Assembly: GCA_963678705.1 (NCBI GenBank)
Contig: OY783208.1
Span: forward strand, 17,309,486 to 17,373,485
Source of the DNA: Panorpa germanica
Lineage: Eukaryota; Arthropoda; Insecta; Mecoptera; Panorpidae
Length of the DNA: 64,000 nt
Direction: 5' to 3'
Position 1 is the first letter of the stretch, and each line of letters begins with the position of its first letter. The notes beneath the pieces were generated by a model. It saw only the letters and a program-made list of their open reading frames with translations, did not search any database and was not told the origin of the DNA. The position numbers were made by a program, and so were the translations under genes. Positions 37,801 to 48,500 of the stretch are shown here, piece after piece.

Positions 37801-39405
37801 TCTGTGGTTGTATTACGGTTGTTGACAGGAAATTGTTTGTTGTTTCAAGTTTTTATGATTTTGTTATTTTTAACATATATGTAGCATGTGGTGTCGTGAC
37901 ACCATAGCTGTTCATTGGTCAATGACACAACATAAATATCGTGACTAGCCCTCTACTACTTATTCCTTATTCTACAGACTTCTTTAAGAATATTAAAAAG
38001 AAATTAAGAATCAAATAGAAAATAATTAACAACCCAATTGTTTTAAATTATGTCCCCCTTCCATCACTAGAGAAACCGGGCAACACCGGGTATTAGGAGT
38101 TGAAAACTAATAGACTTAACACATAACACACTTTGTGATGTGAACGTGTTAACTATGGATAGTTGTTGTTGTGTCTGTCCAGCTGTTGGTTTCTTTGTAC
38201 CGCAGTGTTCTTGTTATTATTTCAGGAGACTCTATGACCTACAACAAAGAAAACCTGTGGACCACAAACGGAATGAAGTTCACTACATTCGATAAAGATC
38301 AGGACGAATGGGCGGACGGTAGCTGCGCTCACTACTACCAAGGAGCCTGGTGGTACAATTGGGGTTCGATCAGGTAACTATCTCCACCTGCGTCTGCGTC
38401 ACGTGACGAGTGATATGACCATACTATAAACTGTAAGGTTGCCACCTCATCGGGCGCCCGGGCCTATACACATTATCTCTAGGTCACTGGTTTACTTATT
38501 CCTACTCCGGTTTTGCGAGTTCTGTCACAAAACACACAATTATTCATTTCCATGTTACAGCATTTTCTCCTCGGCAGTTCAGAAATATGAATCCGTTAAA
38601 TATTCAAACTTTTATCAAATTTTAACATATTTATTAAACTAAAAATAGGACATTATACTTAAACTAGTAAAACATTTTGGAACTTTTGCTTTAATTAAAG
38701 TAGTTTTGCCACGACACTAATTTCTATAGCTGTCCTACTCTTTCTAATACACGCCCTATAATTAGGTTAACTTTTTTACGTAAATATTATGTCAGATTCC
38801 ATTAGGAAAAAAATTTGTTTGACATAAATTTAAAAGTAAGTAACACTTTTTATGCAAGATTATAAAATGTTACATATTAAAGTAATATATTAGCAAAAGA
38901 TTTTATGTGTATGTTACATTTATTTAATGACAGTGTAACAATATTTTTTTAAACTTCGCTAAAAAATTAAAATATAACAATTTTTTTTTTTATTTTAGAA
39001 TTTGACGCGATTTTAAAAACAAGGCATTATTTGCCTGAAGTTAATTTATTTTATTTGAATTTGGTTTATTATATTTATATCATTAAGAAATTCTAGCACT
39101 TTTTGAATTTTTTCTATATTGTTTGAAACTATGTCCTTAATTTATGATTTTCAGTGAATTGACTAAAATATATTTCAGTGCAGAGTTCATGGCAACATTC
39201 AGTTGTTGTCAGTTGGTAACCTTGATCCATTTATGTTCACCGTCTGTTTTGTGTTGGTATTATTCCAACGTTGTGTTTTACTTGCAGCCTTTTGAATAGT
39301 CCATACCTTGATACGCCTGTGGAAACACGCCAGGCAATGCACTGGAAACACGACTTCAACCGCCGCGCCTTAAAGACTGCAAGAATGTTAATCAGAAAAA
39401 AATAA
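28822..39405 (+). CDS. Copy 2: secreted mucin-linker / inactive trypsin-like (SPH) / fibrinogen-related domain protein, 650 aa
   Basis: Twelve exons: 28822-28881, 30694-31219, 31286-31433, 31506-31678, 31745-31834, 32290-32429, 32535-32679, 33519-33661, 33919-34035, 34130-34274, 38226-38373, 39288-39405. All introns are GT-AG and the frame is open to TAA at 39403. Residues 1-20 are a signal peptide (MKVILLAIFIVSCAS...). Residues 21-195 begin SIELSTWWYPSDW and carry TTTES repeats. Residues ~196-427 match the trypsin fold (QFPYVAFL, CSGSLIHPQWVLTSAYC, NDVALIKL, AGWGAVGYG, GIFTNVYNHLQWI). Residues ~428-650 match a fibrinogen C-terminal domain (SGVYLIQP, FEVFCE, VIQQRF..SVDFYRNY, WLGLEKIHQ, DKDQD, GAWWYN, LKTARMLIRKK). 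Catalytic His is Tyr241, Asp290 is kept, Ser is Asn382, and no R-IVGG activation site is present, so catalysis is not expected. The likely role, by inference from insect SPHs and FREPs, is extracellular recognition or scaffolding. This is the best-preserved copy. Confidence 0.85.
29728..30412 (+). mobile_element. Helitron-family relic in intron 1 of copy 2
   Basis: Collinear with 11740-12440 with only scattered differences and small deletions, at the same place in the intron. This shows the insertion predates the split of copies 1 and 2. Confidence 0.55.
30775..31150 (+). repeat. 15-bp coding minisatellite (TTTES) in exon 2 of copy 2
   Basis: Roughly two dozen tandem 15-bp units of the type TCTACAACCACTGAG encode Thr-Thr-Thr-Glu-Ser with scattered single-base variants (TTTAS, TTTKS, TTTGS). 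This is a proline-poor mucin-like segment that is probably O-glycosylated and extended. It separates the signal peptide and a Trp-rich N-terminus from the protease-like domain. Such arrays expand and contract by slippage or unequal exchange, which fits the difference in length among the three copies. Confidence 0.9.
32104..32118 (-). repeat. Helitron-type hairpin relic in intron 5 of copy 2
   Basis: CGTCGC-TAA-GCGACG perfect hairpin, the same stem as the Helitron 3' ends, without a CTAG beyond it. Also present at 44130-44144 in copy 3 and degraded (CATCGCTAAGCGACG) near 13939 in copy 1. Confidence 0.45.
34480..35800 (-). mobile_element. Non-LTR reverse transcriptase relic in intron 10 of copy 2
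   Basis: Minus-strand open pieces: 35796-35578 (WREGIIIPINEKGNVHEVKN, an RT N-terminal motif) and 35612-35370 (IRTLAYADDIVILAKREEQL, the YADD catalytic motif), then 35066-34818 from the C-terminal part. The pieces are in different frames, so the copy is dead. Same family as 9410-10010. Confidence 0.65.
36240..38150. other. Remaining intron 10 of copy 2
   Basis: No gene. A segment from ~36232 to ~37050 is absent at the matching place in copy 1 ('gctagatga' junction) and may be an insertion whose ends I could not define. 37100-37330 has a repeat-like 'ggggtcaaaggtcaaaatttaagg...ctcgaaaacgg' block. 37800-38170 is shared with 48710-49090 in copy 3. Confidence 0.35.
38980..39132 (-). mobile_element. 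Short 3'-end relic of a retroelement in intron 11 of copy 2
   Basis: The T-run at ~38980-38991 and the following ~140 bp match 49904-50070 in copy 3, the 3' end of the minus-strand RNase-H-bearing retroelement. The rest is deleted, and the flank resumes at 'aatttatgattttcagtg'. Confidence 0.6.
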
Positions 39406-39427
39406 AAACTTTAAATCCTAATATATA

Positions 39428-39446
39428 TCTCTCTCTCTCTCTCTAA
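39428..39446. repeat. (CT)n microsatellite just after copy 2
   Basis: Pure TC run in the likely 3' UTR; a counterpart lies at 54461-54481 after copy 3. AATAAA at 39401-39406 overlaps the copy 2 stop codon and may serve as the poly(A) signal. Confidence 0.6.
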
Positions 39447-39649
39447 TTAAGGCAAATGCATTAATGCAATTTGCATTAGGGCAAATGTCGATTCAGTCGA
39501 TATTTAACTATGTAATATATTTTTCTGTTGTCAGGATGTTAAAGAATCACATAATTTGTTTAATACATTTATTTAATAAAATAATAACGATGATAATAAT
39601 ACAATAAGGTTACAATATAAACTTTGGTGTTTCATTTACAAATACAGAA

Positions 39650-40531
39650 CAATGAATGAACTAAGAGAAATTGAAATAACCAGCCAAATTACAAATTGGT
39701 TAATGTCATATTTAGAATTGAGATCTATTTATGTGAGAAATGAAGATAATTTAATAGGACCATTTACGTGAAATAGAGACCTACCTCAAGGATCTACTCT
39801 TAGTACACTGTTATACACAATATATTCTAAAGACATTTCTAAATTAAAAGACGACCACTCATTTATTTTACAATTTGCAGATGATATTGTTTTATATAGT
39901 ATAGGCCCATCCATAGAATGTTTAAGGAAGAGAATTAATAAGAAATTATGCAAATTAAGAGACATATTAGACAAAATTGAATTAGAAATCTCAGTAGACA
40001 ATCTCAAGCTGTCATATTTACTAGACACAAAATTATATCAAATGTGAGGATAATATATTATAACAAAAATATTATTATATTAAATAGAGCAAAATTATTA
40101 GGTATTTGGTTTGACTGTAAATCTACTATGAGCTTTGAAATTGATAAAATTATACTTAAATAAAAAGATACTTAAGTCTAGTTGGAAGTAAATGGGGAGC
40201 TCATCTTATCTTTTTACTGCAAGTTTATTAAGGAGTTATAAGTTCACATTTAGAATATTTAAGTATATTAATTAGTACAGGTTCCAAATCAAGATTATTA
40301 AAATTGAAAAAAATTCAATACAGAAGTTTAAGAATCGTTTTAGATTGCATGACTTCAACTCCAACTCATATACTTCAAGCTGAATTTATTATAGCTCCAT
40401 TGCAATTTAGAAACCAAATAAATTTTATGTTTAATGTGAATCATTATCGAAATATTGCAATAAATAAGGAAATTTTTTTAAAGCTAATGTATTCAACATT
40501 AACTTTTACTTTTGTTCGATATTTGGTTTAA
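39650..40531 (+). mobile_element. Jockey-type RT relic between copies 2 and 3
   Basis: Plus-strand translation shows DLPQGSTLSTLLYTIYSKD and LQFADDIVLYS, the RT motifs B/C, and later KIQYRSLRIVLDCMTSTPTH of the thumb. It contains an in-frame TGA at ~39769 and several frameshifts. It is truncated at both ends; homology to the copy 3 downstream flank stops where it begins (~39660). Confidence 0.65.
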
Positions 40532-41124
40532 GGGGGCCAATATATATATATATATATATAAATCAATGTAAAAATCGACCCCTAAAAAATGAGTTCACAA
40601 CCCAATTGTAAGATAATGAACAAACCCTCTGAAAAATGTATAAATTTAACACTTACATCATGCTATGCTAGAATTATCTATAGAATTTAAGAGACGCTCT
40701 TTAGTTGAAAATAAAACGCTGTTAAAACAACCGGTTAATATCCCAAGTAGCGCTTCCGTGTAGCTGAAACATTTAAAGCATAAAATTTTATCATGGGGGC
40801 CATCTATAAATCAGGCGTCACACAAATTTTATGCTTTTTGAAGTTTAGAACTTTATTAAAACAACACATTATTTGTAAAATAAATAATCCCAAAATAACA
40901 GAAATAAGTAAATGTCACTGTTAAAGAGAGAAAGTAAACAACAAACAAATTAATACCACAAAAACTATTCCATTATATTTTTAGTAATGAAACATACCTG
41001 GTGCTATTAGGATTCTTAACATGTTCAATAAGAATTAACCAAACTTCCAGGCATGTTAGGTAGCACTCCACGCTGTGGTAATTCACTTGGACGTGTATTG
41101 ATAACCTCAAATTGTATGGAGCGC
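40532..41124. other. Intergenic DNA before copy 3
   Basis: An (AT)n run at ~40541-40560, then 'aaaatcgacccctaaaaaatgag', a dispersed block also seen at ~57338. No gene seen. Confidence 0.4.
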
Positions 41125-41624
41125 GGGAAATTTAAATCGTTAAAACACAATTTTATAGAAGATATTAACAATTAAGAAAATGATCTTTTGCATGGATGTA
41201 TATCTGAAAACTAATAGCTATTAGTTATTAAACAGTACAGGGTGTCCAACAGTCAACGACTGCTTTAATTAAATAAAGTAAATGTACATAGACCGTGAAC
41301 AATAAATAATTTTAATTTGAAATATTCATTGCATTAAGTCTGAGTCACTTTTCGTTTTATTTTTGTAATTTACTTAAATAATCCATCAACTTATTAAAAA
41401 TCATTAAATGCCATTCGGGTGTAACGGTTTCTCGATTACCGTGACATGTCCGTTACATTGTTTAAATTGCCTGCACTCTACTAATTGCGTGGCCAATATT
41501 ATTCAGTATTTTCTCATAGAGTAAAGTTCGGTATTTTCTTGCGGGTCTTTAAAGAGAAAGTGATTAAATTTTAGTGAAACTTTTTACATTTTAAACGAAT
41601 TGTGAGAATTAGAAATAATTTAAG
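41125..41624 (+). promoter_or_regulatory. Conserved upstream block of first exon A of copy 3
   Basis: Homologous to the proximal part of the copy 1 and 2 upstream blocks, starting near 'gcgggaaatttaaatcg'. TGAGTCA is at 41341-41347, 284 bp before the ATG at 41625. Confidence 0.4.
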
Positions 41625-41684
41625 ATGAAGGTGTCAATCCTTGCCGTCTTCATTGTAACTTGTGTCTCAACCACCAACGCTACG
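41625..41684 (+). CDS. Alternative first coding exon (signal peptide) of copy 3
   Basis: ATG at 41625 encodes MKVSILAVFIVTCVSTTNAT, followed by the donor gtgagt at 41685, the same phase and length as the first exons of all copies. It lies 930 bp upstream of the second first exon at 42555. Each is preceded by its own copy of the conserved upstream block. Both could splice to exon 2 at 43160. Either copy 3 has two promoters or one of the two is a non-functional duplicate. The predicted signal peptide is slightly different from that of exon 42555 (MNVLIIAIFIVTSAS). Confidence 0.6.
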
Positions 41685-42059
41685 GTGAGTTTTTTACTTT
41701 TATTTTTTGCTTTGACATTATTCGAACTCCTGTTCAGCACCGGCTATCTAGGTTCGACGTGGACTTCCTGGGAACTTCCTGCGGACTTTTTTTTTCTTAA
41801 GGAGTACTGTTTGGTGCACCATTTTTTTTTTCTAGTAATTCTAAGTAATTTTTTAGTTGCAGCCGTGGCATAGCTTTATGTTCATATAGTAGCGACTCTC
41901 TACGGCAGATGTCACCTGGGTGGTGATCAGCATCGGATTTATTGAATATTTTGAAGCTTTTTTGTTGTAAACGTCGATTTGGTTTAAAAAATTTTTTAAA
42001 TTGACCAAAATATTGCTATTTGAACTTTAAAATTTGACTCTTTCCGATTTAACTTTAAA

Positions 42060-42554
42060 AACACTACATTGAACATGGAAAACTTAAATCGTTAAACCAC
42101 AAATTTATGGAACATATTAACAATTGAAATAGTAGAAATTTGATGTCATGACCTCATGAGGAAGTGCTTTTTTGCATGAATATATATCTAACAGTCAACC
42201 ACTACTTTAATTAAATAAAGTAAATGGCCAAAGACCATGAAAAATAAATAATTTTAATTTGAAATATTTATTGCATTAGGCCTGAGTCATTTTTCGTTTT
42301 ATTTTTGTAATTTATTTAAATAATCCATCAACTTATTAAAAACCATTAAATGTCATTCGAGTGTAACGGTTTCTCGATTACCGTGACATGCCCGATACAT
42401 TGCTTAAATTGCCTGTACTTTACTAATTTCGTGACCAACATTATTGGGTATTTTCTCACAAAGTGAAGTTCGGTATTTTCTTGCGGGCTCTCAAAGTGAC
42501 AGTTAGACTTCTTATATTTTCTAAACAAATTGCAACAATTCTAAATAATTTAAA
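42060..42554 (+). promoter_or_regulatory. Conserved upstream block of first exon B of copy 3 (local duplicate)
   Basis: A second copy of the same upstream block. TGAGTCA at 42283-42289 lies 272 bp before the ATG at 42555. The sequence between exon A and this block resembles the start of intron 1 of the other copies, so the promoter plus exon 1 was duplicated as a piece. Confidence 0.4.
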
Positions 42555-45500
42555 ATGAATGTGTTAATCATCGCCATCTTCATCGTAACTAGTGCCTCAA
42601 CCACCAACGCTACGGTGAGTTTTTTACTTTTATTTGTTTCTTTTGACATTATTCGCTCTTCTGTTCAGCACCGGCTATCTAGGTTCGACGTGGACTTCCT
42701 GGGGACTTCTCTTTTCTTGAGGAGCGCTGCTTGGTGCACCATTTCTTATTCTCACTCTGTTGCATAACAGATATAGCAATATGTTTAAGGGGTTGAGGCA
42801 TGTGCTACTTTCTATAAAATTGTGCTACTTATTTATAAAGTTTACTTTCAGGATCTCAAATATATAGTTATTTTTAAACAAGTCGAAACATTCTAGGAGA
42901 CGGTACCAATTGAAAGAGTCATTTTTGTCCCTCTACTAAATTGTTAATCTATGGGTTTTTGTACTAATTTTGTGTCGAGAAAAAACTAAAAAGTTTTAAG
43001 CGGCAAAACATAAATTTAAATTTTAAATAATTATGTGTCGATTGATTTTTAAACAAATAAAAGAGGCAATAAACACATAGGTATATATGTTTACCTATAT
43101 ATCAAATTGGTAAACATATATAAATTCAAAAGATCTAACCAGAAAAAACTGTTTTTCAGTCAAAAACCACTAAGTCCACAGTATCTATGACCTCTCAGCC
43201 TACAGACTTCAAAATCCTGTCGCAGTCAGTCTCGTATTCATCAGATGATTATTACCCTATTAAAGAAATAAAAACTTGTAAGTGATTAATTGGATTTAAA
43301 GAACCCCCAATGCGTCCCTGCTAATGGACTACTATCTTTATAGGCGGGTATAAATACGGAGTTCCTGCAGCCAAAAGACAATTCCCCTACGTTGCCTTTC
43401 TGAAGAGCAGAAATGCCTATAAAGTCCAGTACTGCAGCGGAAGTCTAATTCATCCTCAATGGGTGCTCACTTCCGCTTATTGCACGCTCCCGTATGTAAA
43501 ATGTTTTATTTACTCTTTCTTTAGGTTGGAAACAACTCACAACTAAAGTAACTCATATTCTAGTGACTCAAAAGTTGAGGTCATCCTGGGGGCCCTTGTT
43601 CCATTCGATGAAGAAGATCCGGACAGAGTCGTTGTGCAATCTGAAGTTGTCTACATCCACCCTGGGTATCTTCCGTTATATAAAAATCCTAAGAACGACA
43701 TGGCTTTGATTAAATTGTCTAAACCAGTGACATCAGGTAAGATCATCAGATCCCGTAATTCACCAAACTCCTGAGCGTCATTCATTGTGCTGATTGTTGC
43801 AGATGCTATCATCCCCATTGGCCTGAAAAGAGACGCTGGACCAATCTCTAAGGACAACATTACCTACGCTGGATGGGGAGCAGTTGGCTACGGTAGGTTT
43901 ACTGGTTTACTAGGGATATTTAGAACGACCATACAAACAAAGTAAAACAGGAAGTGTAAAAATATTGGCACCACTGACATGAGCAAATATCAGTCATTTC
44001 ATGTTACTGGTTTCGTCCCCTGTCATTAAAGTACATTCCCAAACAAAATTCTTGCTTAAGAGAAAATCTGGGCAGCTTTCATAAAGGATCGATGTAGTAG
44101 AATCGAGTAATAATAATAACGAAGTTACCCGTCGCTAAGCGACGTCTGTTTTGTATAGGTTACTAATTTGTAGTTTACTAAGACTGGAATTTGATATGCA
44201 GACTGTAGAGTGGTCTAAAACCTTCCAAGTGGTACTACGTTTTATTTACATTTAATAAATTAATAAGTGAATTATTTAAATTATTGGAAATTGAAAGAAA
44301 CAATAATTATTTCAGAAACAATGACATTCCCCAAAAATATTTGGATATATAAAGGGCCATGCGAATGTGAAAGCGAGGACGATATAACGGAGTATAAAGA
44401 TGCTGCCGGTGATAGTGAATTCTTCTGCTGTAGCTCAACAGAAAACTTTTGCTTTGTAAGTGCCCAAGTTACTTTTAACTCGCGATAGTTTTGTTGCAGA
44501 TAATAAATTTATTTAAATCTTCAATTGTTACATTAATCTGTATTGTTTTCCTCCTTCTAGATTCACAACGGGGGTGGTTTGCTCGTTGATGGCGTTTTAG
44601 TGGCAGTAATGAGCATGCGGTGCTTTCCCCATTGCCGCGACAATAACGGAATCTTCACAAACATTTACAAACACCTGCGATGGATCGGTAACACCTTGAA
44701 TGCAGGTTGGTCTTAACTTTTTTTAGAATATTATTCAAATATTTAATCAAATTTATCCCAGGTTATTTGAAAACGTCTTTCAACAATTATGGTTTATCTA
44801 CTGTGTTATCTTAGAGCGGCCCTTATTTTTAAAGTTAAAATTTTTTTTGCGGCACCCTCCCATTTGGTGCCAATACCTAAAAATATGATCTGTGTAAAAT
44901 TTTAGGTCAATCGGATAACGGGAAAACGTGCCTCAAGAGCCTCGAAAATTGAAAAATCACAGATTTTCTTTTAAAATTCTTATATCTTGAGAAATACTAA
45001 TTTAATGCAAAAACTTGTTACGCAAAAGTTGTAGATCTAATAAAAATACATATTTAATCATCTATTACTTTTTCTCGTATAACTAACAATTTTCGAGAAA
45101 TACGTGAAAATCACGATTTTATATATTTATTTTACAAAATATTTATTATACACAGAAAAGTGTATAATAAAATAATATAATTAAATAATATAGTATAATG
45201 TATTTAATTATTATTTCGCAAAATAAAAAATAATTTTAAAAAATGTATGGGATTTTTTAATTTTCCGGGCTCTTGGGGCACCCTTTCCCTTTATCCGATT
45301 GATCTGAAATTTTACACCTATTATTTTTTCATGCAATGGAACCAAACTGAGGGGTGCCGCAAAAGAAAAACTCAAAAATAATTTTCACTAAGAGTAAATA
45401 TGGGCCACTCTCTGTTATCTGTTTCATTACTTTCGTCTATTCTCCACCTGTTTTGCATCGTTGCACCATTTTACTCCATTTAGTTCCTACCTTCCTCGTC

Positions 45501-48500
45501 TGCTACCTTTCAACAAATCCTTCATGTCCATTTTTGTCTCCATCTTCACTGCGCCCTCTCACAATCTAGAGGACATTCCCTCATTGTATTCTAAAAGTTC
45601 CAAAGGGATCGCGTACTTATACGTCAAATATTAATTAAAGCTGCATCCATTAGGCCATTCCTTTCTATTGACACCCGTTCTTTTAATTTGCAATTTTAAT
45701 TTTTCTTAAGTCTTCCTTCTGTTGTCATTTCCATCTCTCTGGTGTCTCCCAATAATTTTAGCACCTCTTGCTTTGTTTCCAGAAGTTTCTTAGCCGTTCA
45801 GTTATTGACCATTTTTGCTACGAAATTTAAATTTTAAAAAGATATACTCAAATGTAATAACCTCAGCGTTCAGTTTTCCAATTTATAACGAACACTAACA
45901 TTTCAAATTTAAACTCCCGTAACTTTGTTTTGCAGGTTGCATTCCAGACTCTAAAGTTTACGGAGCGTGCAGTGATATTTCCGGATTCGTTTCTGGAGTT
46001 TATCTAATCCAACCCAACAAGGATGTAGAACCGTTTGAAGTTTTTTGCGAACTTCGCGTGGACGGCGAGAAGTGGACGGTAATTACTCTGACGTCATTTC
46101 CTTTTAAGACATGTCCCACTTGCTTGCATCCTAACGATTGCTTTCGTTTAACACTGATCGAATCTACTTATCTAAGTGTTCTAAAAGCAATGAGTAACAC
46201 CTTGCTAAACATAAAATGTGGATATTACCTTACATATTTTTCTTGATAAGAAATCATTTTTATATAACTTCAAGATTTATTTCCTTGAAATGTAATGACG
46301 ATATTTTGCAGGTCATCCAACAGCGCTTCAACGGGTCGGTTGACTTTTACAGAAACTATGCTAACTACACTATGGGATTTGGACCAATGTCTGGAAACCA
46401 TTGGCTGGGATTGGAAAAGATCCACCAGGTGAGATCACGATTTGTTCTTATCCTTATGTCATGACCTTATGTCATGACTTTATCCTTATGTTATGTCATG
46501 TGATCACAGTTTAACTGTTACTTTTAGTTGACGAAAAATGGCGACCATGAACTCCGGGTGGAATTGCGGGCCCACAACCTAACGAGAGGATACGCACAAT
46601 ACAGTACCTTTAAGGTTGATTCTGCGGAAACAGGATTCAAGTTAGCGATATCTGGTTACAAAGGAAGATCAGGTAGGTCCAATGTTTATTCCACACGCAA
46701 GACTTACTGTACGTGGCTCACAAATTTGTTTGACATTCGGGAGATGTTTAGTGAGATGGATTGATCTTCTGTATACCGACTCTGGATGTTTTCAAAGTGA
46801 CATTATTAGAAGTATCGGAGATACATAGCCGCAATAAAGCGATAATCAAATAATTCATTAATCTCTAGTAAACAATAATTTCACGAAACTGTCAACACAA
46901 CTGACAAATCAATTTATTTAGCTACTAATTAATTAAACTTTAAACCAACAAATGACCACATTCGTTATCTTATGATGAATCAGGACTATGAAAAGGCATA
47001 ATTAGGACTTACATGAAATACGTATCCTACGACAATCGTCAATAATCAAATAAATTTAAAATAAATAAAGTAATGTTTTGAAAAAGAAAATATTTTTTGT
47101 GGATTATGTTGGGTTCCTTAACTTGAAGAAAGTTGAACCTATGTCCGAATATATTATGAATTTATTGTAATGTTTTTACCATTAAATTTTACATTCTTCT
47201 GCTTTAAATGATTAAATTATATATTATTGCCATTAGTTACATACTATCTCCCTATTCCCCACTTCTTTCAGTAGAAACAATAAAAATATAAAACAAAACT
47301 TTTACATTTAAACCCCTACAGCTTCTCTCTTCTTGCTACTCTCTCTTCTGTTTCTACTCTTTTCTCGCTCCATCTCTCCACCTCCGTCATTCACCTTCTC
47401 TCTACATTACCTCCCTTTAATAACTGCACAATCTTTTTTCCCCTCCCTTCAATAACTCACAAATCTTCTTGTATTTTTATTGTATTTGTTATTATGAATT
47501 TTTTCCATTCTTTTCTGCTGCTGTATGTCTCTGTCTCTGTTCGTCTTTTACCATTGTGCCTTCTTATCTTCTTCTCTTTGCCTCTTCTGTCGCCATTCTG
47601 TTTCTTTCAAAGTACTCCTTTCTTCTTTTCGTTCCTCCTTCTCCACTATCCGTTCTACTCTCCTCTCTTATGTTTCTTAGAATATTTCCTTTCGCTTTTC
47701 TTATTTTATACTAGAATCTATTTGCCCTCTTTTTTAATTCGATTCTTATTTTGTCCCTTTTCACCTCCTCCACTACCATATATCTCGGCGTGCACATGCC
47801 CAGCCGTATTATTCATTTGACATATCTCTTCTAGAGTCTTTCCAATTTCTCTTGCTGGCTCCACCCCCATATCTTTGTTCCGTACATCATCACCTCGATA
47901 TTAGTCTATCAAACATCCAGATCATCTATTGTATATATTCACTTCAATTTTTCACTATTGAATTTAGACGATGTAATAAAAATGAATTAGATACTTTAAA
48001 ATGAACAATAAATGAAGTAGTCCATGGGCATCTAATATCTCAATCCGGCACTGCATAGATAATAAATAATCATCTACTGCCTGATAAAAATTCAAGGTCA
48101 TTGAACAAGTGCGGCTGTTTGGGGAGTTTGGACCTTATAGAGATCTATAGGCTGGCTAGGGCGTATCTGCGATCTGTCGGCGGTATCCAAGTTCTCGAAC
48201 GGCAAATGTCGCTCAGTTCCTTTCAATAGCTTAGGGTGCGCACAATTTTTTATGAAGGACTTTTTTAGATTACATTTATTTTAAAACTACACTATTGAAT
48301 TACATATAAATTTATTAAATATTTTAATTGATAAAAATACTAGTTACGACACTAAGTAAATGTAACTCGCGGTTTAAGTTATTTATAATAATATGTGTAA
48401 TTATTATTTTCTGTTTATGCACCAAAAATTATGCGTGCTCTCGGTTTAAAAGTTGAGTTAATAAGACCGAAATACGTAGAACATATACGTAGTGTCGTCT

